The notes beneath the pieces were generated by a model. The model ran no database searches. It was given only the letters and a program-made list of their open reading frames with translations, and had not been told where the DNA came from. From positions 5,146,001 to 5,210,000 of the forward strand of contig JAQQWL010000011.1 of NCBI GenBank assembly GCA_038363925.1: DNA of 64,000 nt, in the 5' to 3' direction. Position numbers and translations under genes: made by a program. Source of the DNA: Apiospora phragmitis. Its lineage: Eukaryota; Ascomycota; Sordariomycetes; Amphisphaeriales; Apiosporaceae. This document shows positions 1 through 14,070 of this stretch, in pieces; the first letter of the stretch is position 1; every line of letters begins with the position of its first letter.

Positions 1-646
1 ACGAAATAATTAATAAGCTAGATATATGTCTTTAAACGCCTATATCTAGCTCGTCGTGTTCGAGAACGGTTAATACTTATAACCTTTAAACGTCGTCTAA
101 TTTTTAATAAACGATTAAATACTTTACTTTTATTAAAAATAAAGTTTTTACTTATTAAAAAAGCTCACCGTATTAATTTTAAATATAATAAACTAAATAA
201 CGAAAAGTATATATATAATAATATATAAAATAACCTTTATAAAAGTTAAATATATTTTTTATAAAAAGCTAATTTAATACTTTTTAAACGCCGTAGAGTT
301 AAAAAATCGCGCTTTTAACTTAAAGGAGCCCTTATTATACAGGAATTTTAAAAGCTATAAAACGAGAAGGTAGAAAAAGAAGCGTCTAGCGACTAATAAA
401 TACGGAACGAGGGGTCCGTCGAAATAGAGGTCGACCGGTAGAAGGCGTTATAATAGTTACGGCGAAACAGGTTATAATACGCGAATATATAAAAAAGATA
501 TAAAATTAAATAATGAATTAAATAAAGAGTAATTTTAATTAATATAAATCGTTTAAAATAAATTAATTTATATAAAAGTAATAAGATATAAAAAAAGTGG
601 CCGACTTAATAATATAGCCGATTTAATAAGAAACTATATTAACGAA
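1..646 (+). mobile_element. Element A (Fot1/pogo-type) 3' part, RIP-degraded
   Basis: Continues from outside the window. It holds the 3' end of the transposase including the eroded zinc-knuckle region near 430-490, which is homologous to 18,780-18,860 and 22,480-22,560. It ends with the terminal motif (near 602-646: GTGGCCGACTTAATAATATA, then a repeated half-site and a TA). The right end abuts a second A copy in the opposite orientation, giving a tail-to-tail inverted pair. Confidence 0.7.
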
Positions 647-1113
647 TTAAATTAATTAAAATTAGTCGTTATTTAATTCGTTATTTAATTATATATTTTA
701 TATATATATTTATATATTATACCTTATTTTACCGTAAGTATTATAGCTTCTTTTATTAATCGTATTTTATATTAATAAACTTTTATTTTCGCTTTTATTA
801 ATTATTAAAGATTTATTTTATATTTTTTTATATTATATTATTTAAAATTATTTAATAATAACGGTATTTTTAAGCTAGATTCGCGATTTCGTACTTTTTA
901 ACGTTTTAAAAAAATTAAATTCACCTTTTTTAAATTACTTATTTAATTATTAATAAAAGCTATTTTATAAATTATTTTATTTGCACCTTTAATTATTTAA
1001 TTTATAATACTTAAGATTAATATCGAAAAGCTTTTTTAATAAGTTAAAGCCTTATTTTTAATTAAAATAAAATACTTAATTAATTATTAAAGGCTAAATA
1101 ACGTTTAAAAGTA
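647..1113 (-). mobile_element. Element A fragment, minus orientation, interrupted by element B
   Basis: This matches, in reverse orientation, the 3' transposase/terminal region of element A (compare 24,745-25,330). The copy is broken at a TA by the element B insertion at 1,114 and resumes at about 2,977. It is heavily RIP-mutated and non-coding. Confidence 0.6.
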
Positions 1114-2974
1114 ATGTATCTTATAAGTAAATATCTCACACAAGCGAATGTTTTATTTTTTTTATACCCTTTTTAATAAAATATAAGTTAATTTTACTAT
1201 AAGGTATTTAATATATTAAAATTAATCGGAATTCTTATCTTTAAATACTTTTATATCATTTTAATAAGTACGCGTATTATACCCGGGCTCTTTATAAATT
1301 CTATAACGCTATAAGCGTGTTTTAAACGTTTTTATATAACCACTCCTTTAACGTAATTCGTTTTATAACTATTTATTAATATCTTTTTAAAATTATAGGT
1401 CTTTTTTAGTTTATATATAAAATAATCCTCTATTTTATAACCGTTTCTTTTTCGTACGGCGGCGCCGGCTAAATATTTTATTTACCTTTCGAAGTATCGC
1501 GTTCTCACTATTTAAAAAAGTAACTCGGTATATAACATAAGTTATAACCTTTATATTTAATTAAAGCTAGTTAAAATAAACGTCGAAAAGTTATTTTAAT
1601 ACTGTATAATACGGTTTCGAACGTATTCGGTTTAAGATTAAGCTTTAATCGGGTTATTTAAAGTTTTTAATTCTTAAGGAATAAGTAAGCCGAAAAACGT
1701 CCCTGGAGGTATTAAAATACGTAACTTTATATCTAATTATAAAATAATATATTCCGGATTATATAGAACGAGTCCTATTTTTCGAAAGCCTCCTTATATA
1801 TTCGAAACGGTGAAAATCGCTTAAAACGTTTTTAAAAACGCTAATAGGAAGTCCTCCTTTAAGATATAAATAATATACGCCCGTATAAAACATTTAATTT
1901 CTTTCCCGTACGCCCTTTTTAACGTATAAAAATAGCCGATATTAAAAAGTTAAAGCTTATATAACGAATAAGAAAGTATATAGAGTATAATAATCGAGTT
2001 CTCTTTATAATAAAGCTCGAAAGCTATCGAGTAGTGGCTTACGTGGCCGTTTAGGACTAAGAGGTAATAACGACCCTTCGTATAAGACCTGGTATGTTAA
2101 TTAAAGTGTCGAATTTAGTCCTCGCCTCTTTTATTCGTGGTCCAGCTATTTTTAGTAACTACGATCACCCAGTCCTTCGGTAATGGGCTGTTTTCGTATT
2201 AAGAAAAGAGGTGCGTTTTCCCGGCAAAGATGATATACGGAGGGATGGCGTAACCGTGTAATCCGACGCCCTAGATAACTACAACCTATTCCCGGTTCCC
2301 TTATTATATTACTTTAGGCCTTCCGCGTCGATCGGAAGTGGTTACGATTATTTCGGACGAGATTTAGCTTATAAAAAAGCCGGTCTCGTTAAAGTTATAA
2401 ATATCCTCCTTTTAGATCCCGTATTTATAAATTATATTCCGTACGAAAGTAAACCACGCGCGATACGCGTCGGGATCTTAATAAAAGACTCTTTAATAAT
2501 CGATTCTTCGGTTAAAACGCGTCCGGAGGTCTAGTTGTCGTCGTACGAAATTAAAGGGTTAATTAATACCGACGCGTCTCGCGTTACGTAAGTTAAATAA
2601 TCGATTTGCTATATCTTCTATATTATTTAGCCGGGGAAGAAACGATCGCGTATTTAAATTAATAATATATTAAATAATCGTATCGTTTTTAAAATTTAAA
2701 AGCTTTTAAGAATTCGTAAATATTTTATATTATATAGGTTAATTATTTCGTCTATATTATAAGGTTTTTAATAAAACGTAATAAATTAATATAGCCTTTT
2801 ATATACTTAAAGTTAAGTCTTTTTAAGGCGCTTAAAGCGTTAAAATTATATTACTCTCTTTTTAAAGTTATAGCATTTTCGGACGTAAAAGAGTATAAAA
2901 AAAAGTTAAAGCTATGAAGAAATTTATAAAAGTGAAACATTCGCTTGTGTGAGATATTCGCTTATAAGATACGT
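1114..2974 (-). mobile_element. Element B copy 1: Fot1/pogo-type DNA transposon (RIP-mutated)
   Basis: The ends are inverted repeats of about 40 bp (left: ATGTATCTTATAAG and on through CTCACACAAGCGAATG; right: its complement), flanked by TA on both sides, giving an element of about 1.86 kb. The minus-strand translation around 1,990-2,260 reads as a DDE_1 (pogo/Fot1) transposase core: an IPPYIIFAGKTHL-like block, then DWVIVVTKNSWT, then LLVLNGHVSHYS at about 2,030-2,060. The family has DGH; here Asp is Asn, a RIP-type G-to-A change. Trp codons have become stops. The element is dead. It sits inside a copy of element A. Confidence 0.85.
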
Positions 2975-2976
2975 TA

Positions 2977-3161
2977 ATAATATTAATTATCTAGAAAAGC
3001 GACGAGTTAAATATAAATATATAAAGTTATATATTTAATAATTAAAATAAAATAAATAAATAACGAGGTATATTAAATATAATAATATTATAATTTTTAT
3101 AATATACTTCGAATTATATTAAAATACAGCCTTATAATTATTAAGAATTAAATAGCGATAA
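2977..3161 (-). mobile_element. Element A fragment (continuation after element B)
   Basis: Resumes the element A sequence interrupted at 1,113 (the segment with CGACGAGTTAAATATAA, compare 25,290 and 14,655). It has an internal deletion and is cut at about 3,161 by an LTR. No coding capacity. Confidence 0.55.
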
Positions 3162-3872
3162 TATTATAACTTAACTTAATTATATAATTAAAGCTTTATT
3201 ATTAAACGATACGATTATACCTCGCGACGCTTATAAAAACGAATATAGATTAAAACCTTATATATAATATTAATAAACTTATTAAAGTTAAGAAACTTAT
3301 TTATAATAATAAACCTTATTATATCGTTACGCTTTTATAATAATTAAAAACTAAGAGATTTCTATTAATTAATACGCTATAATTAATTTATAATAATTAA
3401 TATACGATAACTAAGATACGATAATTAATACGCGATAACTAGTATATAAAACGATGATTACGAACTAAAGGTAAAAACGACGGATTATAATAATTTAAAT
3501 AATTAAAAAATAAGGGGACTATAAAGCTTTATATAATTTAAAACCGCGATTAATAAAAAAAAGAGTAAATATATAATTATGAATATTTTTTATATTTTTT
3601 ATATATTTTATATATATACTTTTATTTTAAGAATTAATTTAAGTATTAATTTAATTCATTAATAAAATAAATAACCTTTTAAATTTATTAAATAAATACT
3701 TTTATTTAATTACTATTATTATTAAGTTATAAATTAATATAATTAATTATTATATTAATAAAGTATTCTTTTTTTTTATATTTAAATATTTCTTAATATT
3801 ATTAATATAAACTTAAGCATTATTTTATTAGGTTTTTTTAAAACTTAAATAAGTTTTATTATATTTTAATTA
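3162..3872 (+). repeat. Ty3/gypsy LTR, plus orientation
   Basis: Homologous in reverse orientation to the LTR at 10,894-11,628. The start (TATTATAACTTAACTTAATT) is the RIP-altered form of TGTTATAACTTAGC, and the end corresponds to the CGTTCGTTACA terminus. Boundaries are approximate because of RIP decay. Confidence 0.6.
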
Positions 3873-6800
3873 CTTTTATACTTATTAATTATTACTTAAA
3901 CACTTAAATATTTACCTTATAAAAATTATATTTATACTTAAACTTAATTACTTTATTTAATTAAAACCTTTCTATATCACTTTTAATAATTTTTAACGAG
4001 ACCTCGTTAAAAATAAGAATAATAATAATAATAACCTTATTTAATAAATATTAATTAAACGAATTAAAGGTTTTAAATAAACTATATTAATATTATTATA
4101 TTAAAGTTAAAAACGAATATAATAAGCTTTTAATTAAAATAAATACTAAAATATACACTTTATAAGACTTATAAGTTATATAAAAAAGTACGTTTTTTAT
4201 ATTATTACTAATATTATTTAAACCCTTATCGTGTTTAAAAAAAGATAAAAATTAATATATTAACACTTTATAATTAAATAAGCGAGAAATTTAAAAAATT
4301 CCTTATTTAAATTAAAACTTATTAATAATTTTATAAAAAAACCTAAATACTATTTAACGACTTATTTATAACGCCTCGTTTTTAAATAAAAAAAGTTCTC
4401 GCTTAGTTTAAAGCTTATTTAAATAAAATTATAAAACATAATTAATATACTAAGGACGTTTTTAAGTTACTCTTTTAAAACCTTAACGAAAAACAATTAA
4501 TTTAAAAAAACTTAAAACTTTTAAATAAAAAAGATACGCCGCTTTTTATAATATAAAAATCTAACGTATAATAACTAGATTAAATTATCCTAAAATTATA
4601 AAAACTATAATATATTATTAACGATTAAAAGAAAGTTAAAAATAAATTTAATTAACTTAATAGCTTTAATTGTTTTCATTTATATATAAAGCTTATATAA
4701 ACGTCGCCGCGAGTAATAAAGCGGGTAATAATGATAAAATAATTATATTTAAATTAATATAAAACGCTTATATTAATATATTAATAAGTAATAAAAAATA
4801 TAATTATATATATCTATTATAATAAACTTATAAACTTTAACGTTATTAAATATAATAAAAGAATTTTTTAACTTATTATAATTATTAAAAATAAAGTTAT
4901 TACACTTAAAAATATCGATCTTTAATAAATAATATATTAATATTATTTAAAATGAAAACACCTTTCTAATAACTATTAATAAAAGTATCGACACGGTTAA
5001 TTACGATAGCTTATTTTAAATACTTTATTATAATAATAAGTATATTATATACTTAATAAATAAAAAGAGAATAAAATAATTCCTTAAAGCTTTTAAACTT
5101 AAAAAAGCTATAATTAAAGCGTTATAATAATACGTAAAGAGTTTATTTTAATACATAACGATTTTAATAATAACGAAAATATAATTATTTAATATAAATA
5201 ACTTACGATTTATGTATAAGTAATAAGTATATTAATAATAAGCTTATAAATGAAATTACGAAGCTTTAAAACTTAAAGATTAATAAATAATTAGCTATCT
5301 CTAGTATTTTTTACTTAATTTTTAAACATTTTCGTTAAATACTTATTATAATAGGATTTAATTAAGGGGTTAATAAAGACTACGCCGTAAGTAATAACTT
5401 CCTCGTTTCGCTTATAAAAAATATATAATTAACCCTCTTATAAATATCGAATATATATAACGTTTATATCGAACATTAAATAAAAAAAACTAGAGAACGA
5501 ATCGTTTTTTTTAAAATTAATAAGCGACTTACTTTATACTTATAATTTAGTTATATAAATAAAATAATACGAAAGTTTATTTTAAATAAACGATAAGCGT
5601 ATTTATTAATATAAAGATTTATAATAGTTATAATAATACCGGTTAAAAAATAAGATAAAAAAATACTTTAAAGATTAATAATTTAAATATGCTTAAAAAT
5701 AACGAGCTCATAAACATTTAGAAAAAAATTAAATACTTCTTAAATATAAAATATTGAAATTAAGAAATCTTTTAATTATAATAAAACTTATTATTATTAT
5801 AAAAAACCCCTTTTATTAAATACTAAAACATTAAATAAAACTAATATTTATTTCTTTATGTAAATAAAATAAAAATCTGATTTTAAAAATTAAAAACAGT
5901 TTTTAATAAGAAATATTTATAAAAATTATAAATAATTTAAATATAATATTATTTAAATTTTATAATAAATAATAAAGATAGTCTTTTTATTTTTAAGTAT
6001 ATTATAAGTAATAATTAATAATAATTATTTTTAATTATAATATTAATTAATATAAAACTTTATAAATAAGTTTATTTAAAAAAAACTTAATTAATTTACT
6101 TTTTTTTTTAAAAAAAAATGCGGTAGAAATATATATATTTAGTTAAGGCCTATTTTAGTGCTTTTAAAGTTTTTATAACAAGACTTTTTTTAAATACTAT
6201 TATTTCTATTATATATATTTATATAGGAAAATTAAATAATAGTATTTCTTTTAATTCTAATTAGTTCTTAAATAAAATTAATTTAATATAAAGATTTTAT
6301 TTAATATTTAATAAATACTTATTTATATAGTTTAAAATTTTAATAATAATAAAAATGTTTATATATTAAAATTTATTAATAATTAATATAAACTTATATA
6401 TATAATATAACTATATTAATTAATTTAAAATATTTAATAAAATTAATTCTTTAATTTTATATAAGATATAATTAAAAAGGATTTTTCTTTAATACTTTAT
6501 ATAATAAAAATCTTATTATTATTTATTTTAAAAAGTTTTTCGCGTTATATATTTAAATAATTAAAAATTACTTTCTAAATATAATTTAATAGGTTTTATA
6601 AATTAAAAAACTACTTATTTATATAATTTTATTTTAAATTAAACTTTAATTTAATTATATATATAACGAGTCTTTTTAATAAACACTTTTAATTTTTAAG
6701 TTTAGTACTTAATCGTTACTTTTTATATTTCCGCTTTATAATTATTATTTCTACTTTATTATTATATTTTATTATAATAAAGTTTTTAAAATAATAACGT

Positions 6801-7850
6801 TATAAAGCGATAATAATTAAAATTATCGAACCGAATTAAAATTAAAATATTATATTAATCGATTAGTTTTTTTATAAATTTATTTATTTATATTAATAAT
6901 AAAATAATGATTAAAAAAGTTAATAGAATTATTATATAAAAAGTTATAGTATTCGACGTAATATTTGTATTATTATAAGAAAGAATTAAAATTAAAACAT
7001 AAGATAATATAATAAAAAGATTTTAAAATAAAGTTTTATATAATAAATCTCGATAAGTTCAATAATAAAGTTATTATAAATATTAATAAAATAAAACGTT
7101 TATATAAATTAATAAAAGTATCTTAAAGTAAGTTAATTATTTTCGAAGTTATTTTTTATTCTTAACCGACTTTTTATATTAATTATAAATAAAGAATACC
7201 CCTTCTTTAATTATAATTTTAATAGCGTTTATAATTATTGAAAAAGGTAATAATAATAATTATTATTATAATATATTTAGTTTTTTAAAGAACTTTTTTA
7301 ATTTTAAAAAAACTTAATAACTAAACCCGCGGAATTCTTATAAAATAAGCATTTTATATAACTATTAATTAAGTTATTACTTAATTAACTTTTTTATTTT
7401 TATTTCTTTATAAATATTTAAATTAAATTTTAAAGTTAAGTAAAATATAATTAATATATATAATTTTAAATTTTTTAATTCTTTAAATTTTTTAAATTTT
7501 TAAAAGAAAGTTTTAAATAATAAAGTATAATTCTTTTTTTTATTAAAAGTAATTATTTTAATAATATCGCTTATTAAATATTTTACTATCTTTAAATTAT
7601 TTTTATTAAATAAGCTTTTATATAATAAAATATTATTAAAAAATAAAAGACCCTATTATATTATAAAAGCTTTTAAATAACATTTTTTATTAATAATAAT
7701 TAATTTATTAAAAAGCTTTAAAAGGCTTATTTACGCGTTTAAAACTTATGTAATATTTTTAATATTTAGAAAGAATTCTTTAATTAAATAATTAAGCATT
7801 TTAAAGTTATAAAGCTATTAATTATTATTATTAATAAAACTGCTTTAATA
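3873..7850. other. AT-rich stretch without recognisable gene
   Basis: Extremely AT-rich, no frame of useful length, and no motif I can assign. The left part follows an LTR and may be the body of a badly degraded retrotransposon, but I could not read gag or pol in it. Local GC-richer scraps (for example near 4,680-4,730 and 5,380-5,480) do not resolve into a known domain. Confidence 0.6.
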
Positions 7851-8843
7851 GCTCGATTATTTATTAATAAATACGTATTAATAATAAATAAAGTATTATA
7901 CTTAAAGTTTAAAATAAATAAGAGAAGTAAAGAGATATATTAAGAGTAATAATGCCGTTATTTTTATAATATTCCTCGAATTCGGCCGAAATATAGCTTT
8001 TATGATAATTTAAAATTAAGAGGCGATAAGAGCATTTCGTTCGCGCTTTAATATATTTATCGAAGTATCGAATTTAGTTTAAGGTCGTTTTATTATTAGT
8101 TTAATCGTTAGAAATCGGTCTAATTACTTAATCGCTCGGTAGGTCGTATTCGCGAAACTAGTTTATTAAGTAATATTAATTTTAAACGATTAAGAACGGC
8201 GGAATATATTAGTTCTACGAATTAGTATATTTAATAGCTATTAATTATTCTCGATTATTATACTAAACCGATTTCGCTATTTTATTACGATCGGCGCGTA
8301 TTATAATAAGTATTAACTCGATTATTTTTATTATAGAGCCGCTTTCGTTAAAATTTATATATTTTTATTTAAAATATTATATTTAGTTTTAATATTCACG
8401 ATTAATATAAACTAGCTAGAAATAATACGTATATCTTTATAAAAAGCCCTCTAGTAATCGTATCGACGCGATCGCCGCCACGCGATTTTAAAAAGAAATT
8501 AAAAAGTATTTCTTAAATATTTAAATTAATTATATAATTACGAAGTAACTTTTTTTTAATTAGATTTAATTTATATTATAACTATCGGATTTTATGTTAA
8601 GGTTTAATACCGCGGAGTCGGCCGCCTTAAGTAGCTTAGGGGACGTCGTACACTTTCGTAGTAGCTCTTTAACTAATTCGATTTAGACTTTTTCGCGTTA
8701 CTTAAATTATTAAAACGATACGATCTTTTTTTTATTAAATCGGTATTATAATTATAAAGATATTACGTATTAAAGTTTAATTACGTAAATTAAAAAAAGA
8801 GTGGCCGATTTAATAATATAGCCGACTTAGTAATAAACCACGT
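7851..8843 (-). mobile_element. Element A fragment, minus orientation
   Basis: Contains the block around 7,950-8,000 (CCTCGAATTCGGCCGAAATA), which corresponds to the region just after the DGH motif of the transposase. It runs to an intact terminal end at 8,801-8,843 (GTGGCCGATTTAATAATATA followed by the second half-site and CCACGT, then TA). The far end is truncated. Compare the full copy at 14,071-15,891. Confidence 0.7.
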
Positions 8844-8845
8844 TA

Positions 8846-11628
8846 GAAAATATTTATTATTTATATATTCCGTTTTTTAAAATCCTTTATTACCTAGTCG
8901 TACTTAGTATTATTTAATCGTGCTTAATAATATTTAGTTATACTCCGCTAAGCTATTTTTTTATTCGTATTATTATATAACTAAGGTTAGTCGTTTAGTT
9001 TAGTTTATTTATTTAGATTTATTTATTTAAATCTATTCGTCTAGGTTTATTTATTCGTCGTTTACTTATTTTAGCTCTTTTCTTTAATAATTATTATTAT
9101 ACCCTTAATAAATGGGTTTATTACTATTAATAAGTCGTAAGCGCTAATACTAGGTTTCGTATATACCCCGGGTTATTATAAAGCCGTTCTGTAAATAAAT
9201 CTTAAGAGCGCTAAGAATCGGAGGCCGCCTTTATTATCTAAGTTTGGGGTAGTTTTAATATAATTAATTAAAACACGACGGACTTTTTTTACTCTTTTAC
9301 TCGAGGTTATTATTTAATTACTTATAATTCTTTAGCGGTGTTCGCTAGGTATTTTTTAAGTTTTTAAATATTATTTTTTAAGAAGTACCCCTTTTATTAA
9401 ACGAAGTATTAACCCCTTTATTTAGTTTTTCTTTTTTTTAATTATTTTTTAAATTTTATACTCGTATTAATTTATTATAATTTCTTATTATATATCGACT
9501 TTTACATTTTTAAGGGCTATTTTAAATAACGAGATATAATATATAGAGTGTATCCGTATTTTTTTCAATAATAATAATTAATAATTAGTTTTTAAAATAG
9601 CTTTTACGATTTTAAATAGTTTAATTTTTTAAAGTTTAGTTTATTACTTAGTTGTTTAGTTTTAATATTTCGTTAAAAGAGGTAAATTTTTTTTCCTTTT
9701 TAAAAATTAGTCCTTTTAACTTTACTTAGTCGGCGTATTTCGTTATTCGTTTTTAAAAGATGGCGAGGTTTTATTATAATACTATTTATAATTTTTTTAA
9801 TTTTTCGATTTATATAGTGGCGATACGTATTAATTCTCTTTTTAAGGGTTTTTTAATAATTTTTAAATCGTATTCGTATTTCGCTTAAAATAATAAATAT
9901 ATTTATAGTTTTATTATTCGCGTTATTATAAGCGAATTACGTTATAAAAAATAATTATACTTAATTATTTTATTTATAATTAATATAATAACGTAAATAT
10001 TACTTTAACGTTTAATTTATCCGCTTAGTTTACTTATTCGTTTATAGGTAATAAACCGTGGATAGCTTATACTTAACGCCGAGTTACGCCATGAGCGATT
10101 TTTAAAACTTGGCGGTAAACAGCTTATCTCGGTCGGAAATAATCGTTTCGGGCAGCCCGTGTTAGCTAACGATCGTTCGGAGGAACGTATAGGCTAGGTC
10201 GCTGGTATCGCTAGACTCCTTGTACAGTAAGAAGTAGGTGTACTTCGTAAATTCATCCGTAATTACTAGGATGTTGTCGTAGCTAACCTTAGTTAAGGGT
10301 TTTTTAAATAAAGGCAGCTTAACTACTAAATTAAGTACGATTATTGTCCACGTTTTATCTAGCGGTAAAATTAGCTATAATTCTTTATATAGTCGGTGTG
10401 TAGTAGCCTTAACCTTATTACAAAGGTCGTATTCGCCGATTATCTTAGCTATAATTAGTTTAAGGTTCTCGTAATCGAATTGCTTAGCCGGCTAAACTTA
10501 TTCTTAATTTCCTTTTTTAACTTTTAATAATATATTATAATTTTTATAACTTTTATATAATTTAACTAGGCTATAACATATTAAAACTCTATAGTATAAA
10601 AAGCGGCTAATCTTTTTTATTTAAAAGTTCTAAGTTTTATTTCGGCTTATCGTTTTTTACCTAGGTTTTAAAAGAGCGATTTAAAAGCGTTCTTAAAGCC
10701 GTCGTAACTTTCGAAAATCCGCCATACTTCAACCCGGTATAGTTCGATTTATTAATCGTTTTTTACGAGTTTATTTAAGTAAAGTTCGAACTAAGCGAGC
10801 GCTTTCTTCTTTAAAAACAAGGCGGCGTAAATAACTCGCTACGTAACGTATTAAAACGTTCTTTTATAAAATCGTTAATAGGCTTTAACCTAGTGTAACG
10901 AACGCTATCCGGGTTTTAAAAAAAACCTAGTAAGACATACTTAGGTTTATATTAATAATACGAGAAAGTATTTAAACGTGCGATAAAAAAACGCCCTATC
11001 GATATAATAAGTAATAACACTTTAGTTTATAATATAATAATAAGGATAATCGAGTTAAAAAATTCTTACAATAAAGTCGTCAAGGCTGTTTATTTTTTTA
11101 ATAAATTAAATAAATATTTAAATTAATTATTAAAATAAAAACTTTTAATATAAAATATATAAAAAATTACTTATTATTATATATTTAATTTCTCCTTTAC
11201 TAATTCCCTTTAAGATCGTACCGTCGACTAGTGATCCTTTCTATTAGCTTACTTAAATTACCGTAATTCGTCCGCTCTTAACGTCCCTGAGTATGTTATC
11301 CCTTTATTTTATCTCTACGTAACCTAAATTAATTCACCGTCTAGTTCGTATAATCCTAGCTTATTTAGGCTTATTTATTTAATTCTAGCTATCTAGTCTT
11401 AGCTGTTTAATTTAACTTAATTACTTAATATTATTGTTATTACTTTATTTCGTACTCTTTTTTTAATAATTATTATCGTGTTCTTAACGAATAGTTCCGT
11501 TATTATTAATAAGTCGTAAGCAGTAATTAAATAGGGCTAGCTTATACTAGGTCTCGTATATATTCCGGGTTATTATAAAGCCGTGCCGGAAATAAGTTTA
11601 ACTTATATAGTTAAGCTAAGTTATAATA
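8846..11628 (-). mobile_element. Ty3/gypsy retrotransposon, internally deleted copy
   Basis: On the minus strand, 10,105-10,265 still reads as an integrase core: LVITDEFTKYTYFLLYKE, then an AYTFLRTIVS block, a stop where Gln is expected, then HGLPETIISDRDKLFTAKF. The chromodomain/3' end side lies at 9,300-10,000, and a partial LTR lies at about 8,860-9,240. The 5' LTR is 10,894-11,628. Integrase (to about 10,490) is followed almost directly by gag-like sequence (about 10,500-10,890). Protease, reverse transcriptase and RNase H are missing, so this is a deletion derivative. RIP is milder in the integrase part. Confidence 0.8.
10894..11628 (-). repeat. 5' LTR of the gypsy element
   Basis: On the minus strand the repeat begins TRTTATAACTTAGCTTAAC (RIP form of TGTTATAAC) and ends CGTTCGTTACA, the usual TG...CA LTR ends. 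Length is about 735 bp. Homologues in the window: 33,384-34,077, 34,499-35,099 (same strand) and 3,162, 17,078, 36,696, 40,392 (opposite strand). Confidence 0.7.
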
Positions 11629-14070
11629 TTATCTCCCTTTTCTTACTTTATTCTTAAAGCGGTTAGTTATTATAAGTATTATACCTCGCCATATTTTTAA
11701 TCGAGATTTAATAAGTTCTTTTTTCTCTTTACTTTTATTATAATATATACTTATTATACTAGATCATATCGAAAAATTAAAATTTAAAAAAATTCGCAAG
11801 CGGTCTTCTCTTTAAGAATATATCGCTTTTAACGGTCGTACCGCCAATATTCCCTATTCTTATTATTTTAAAAATAAAAAAAGCTATAAGATCACGGAGC
11901 GCTTTTTTCGGTACGAAGAATATATTAATCGCGATCGGTCTTATAATAGGCTCCTAGTAGCTTCTTTTTTAAAAAAAGGTGCTATCGTAGTAACGAAAAT
12001 TAGACGCGAACGAGGAGGAAATAAGCGAGAGGCTTTTATCGCTTTATTTAAAGTTAGCGAAGTTAAAGTTTTAATTTAATAAGGCGGTTAGTTACTTATC
12101 GCGTATTTAAAAAATTCGGCGTAAAGTAAAAAAACGAGGTACCGATTTATTCGAATAAAGAATATAAAAACTAAACGCTAAGGATAAGATTCTTCTTACC
12201 TTTAATATATAGGCGTCCCGGCTAACGTGAGCTAAGCATCTTTTAATCTAAGTAATTTTAAGGACCTTAGCCCGCCGATCGGGGGCCCTCTCGTTTAAAT
12301 TCCCAAAGCTTCGTAACGGCGTTTTTTAAGTGTTTCTTAAGCTCTTAAATATTATCTTTTAATAAGTACCTCTTTTCTTAAACGAGGGATTAGACGCCTC
12401 GCCTTACTTTTCGTTTACCGGTAATTTTTTTTACTTCGTATTCGTATTAATTTATTTCGATTTTAAGTTATATATTAGTCGAGGTATCTTTAGCTATTAA
12501 TTCGAATAATAAACTATTAAATATTAAATATATGCGTATTATTTTAAGTAGTAATAAAATTTTATAATTAAACGTCGCATCATCGCTATTTTTCTTCTCT
12601 TTCTCGATAAGATACTACTTAGTACGCCAGTGGACGTGTTTTTATACCCCTCCTTATATAAAGTGTTAGCTTTAATACTTAAGATTCGAGTTTATTAAAT
12701 AATTTAAAAGTTTATTAAATTTATTAAAGATTAAAACTATTTTATAAGTTTTTAATTATAATTAAGATTTTTTATTATTAAGCGTATACTTTTATATTTT
12801 AAAAGTATTTAATATAAATGTTTTAAGTTTAAATAAAAACTATTCGAAATAATTATTTATTTATTAATTTTTAAGTTTTAAAGCTTAGCGATCTTTTTTA
12901 CGAGTTTATTTACTAATATATATATTAATCGTTTATAATTTAAAAATCACTTTTATTAATTAATTATATATTTATTATTATTAAAATCGTTATATATCGA
13001 GGTAAATTCTTTATATATTATCGTAACGTTTTAATTATAGCTTTAATTTTACTTTAACGGCCTTTAAACATAATTCGGTTCCTTTTTTATTTATTAAATA
13101 TATAATATATTTATCGTTATTATAAAGTATTTAAAATAAACTATTATAATTAATTATAACGCTACTATTTTAATAGCTATTATAATTATGTTTTTATTTT
13201 AAGCAGTATTAATATATAGTTTTTTAAAAACTTTTTAAAAAAAAATTTTAAAGATTAATAATTTAAACGTAATACTATTACTTTTAATAATTATAATAAA
13301 TAATATTTCTCTTTTTACTAACGTCGAGATTTATAAGTTTATTATAATAATTATATATAATAATATTTTTCTTCTTATTTATATTAAGATTTATAAGTTC
13401 GTTATAATAATTATATAATAATATTTCTTAATTACGTATTAATATATTAAAGTAAGCGTTTCGTATTAATTTAAACTCGAATACTTTATAATTACTAGTC
13501 TCTTTTTTTCGCGGCGACTTTTATATAAGCGCGTATCGGTTTTAATAATAAATTTTAAGTACGAAAAAAAGTTAAAAGTATTAAACTAGCTGAATTTACT
13601 TTTAATTTCTTTATTTAATACTTAATAATATAGTATATTTTTATAGTTTTAATATAATTTATTAAATTATAATACGTCGGAATTTAACGGTATAAGAGGC
13701 GGCTAATCCCTTTTACTTAAAAGTTTTAAGTTCTCTTTTAGCTTGTCGTTTTTCGTTAAGGTTTTAAAAAATTAATTTAAGGGCATCCTCGAAGGTATCG
13801 TAACTTTTAAAAATCTGTTATACTTTTACTCGGCATAGTTTGATTTATTAGTCGTTTTTTACGAGCTCGTTTAAATAAGGTTTAAACTAAACGAGTACGA
13901 TTTTTTTAAAGAATAAGGCGGCGTAAATAACTCGCTAAGTAGCGTTTTAAAACGTTTTTATATAAAACTATTAATAAGTTTTATTTTAAACAAGGAATTT
14001 CTAAAGATTCTCGCTCGCTTTATTAAAAAGTATTAATATATTAATATTTATTCTTTTTTTTAAATATAAT
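11629..14070 (-). mobile_element. Ty3/gypsy retrotransposon fragment
   Basis: 11,629-12,580 resembles the 3' pol side of the gypsy elements (compare 9,300-9,400 and 27,540-27,700). 12,580-13,980 is homologous to 31,050-32,950 (upstream-of-protease and gag region, compare 13,690-13,960 with 32,620-32,900). No intact frame. It is cut on the right by element A at 14,071. Internal boundaries are approximate. Confidence 0.6.

Noticed and set aside
1..600. Telomere or telomere-associated repeat at the window edge
   Set aside because: No TTAGGG array; the sequence matches element A.
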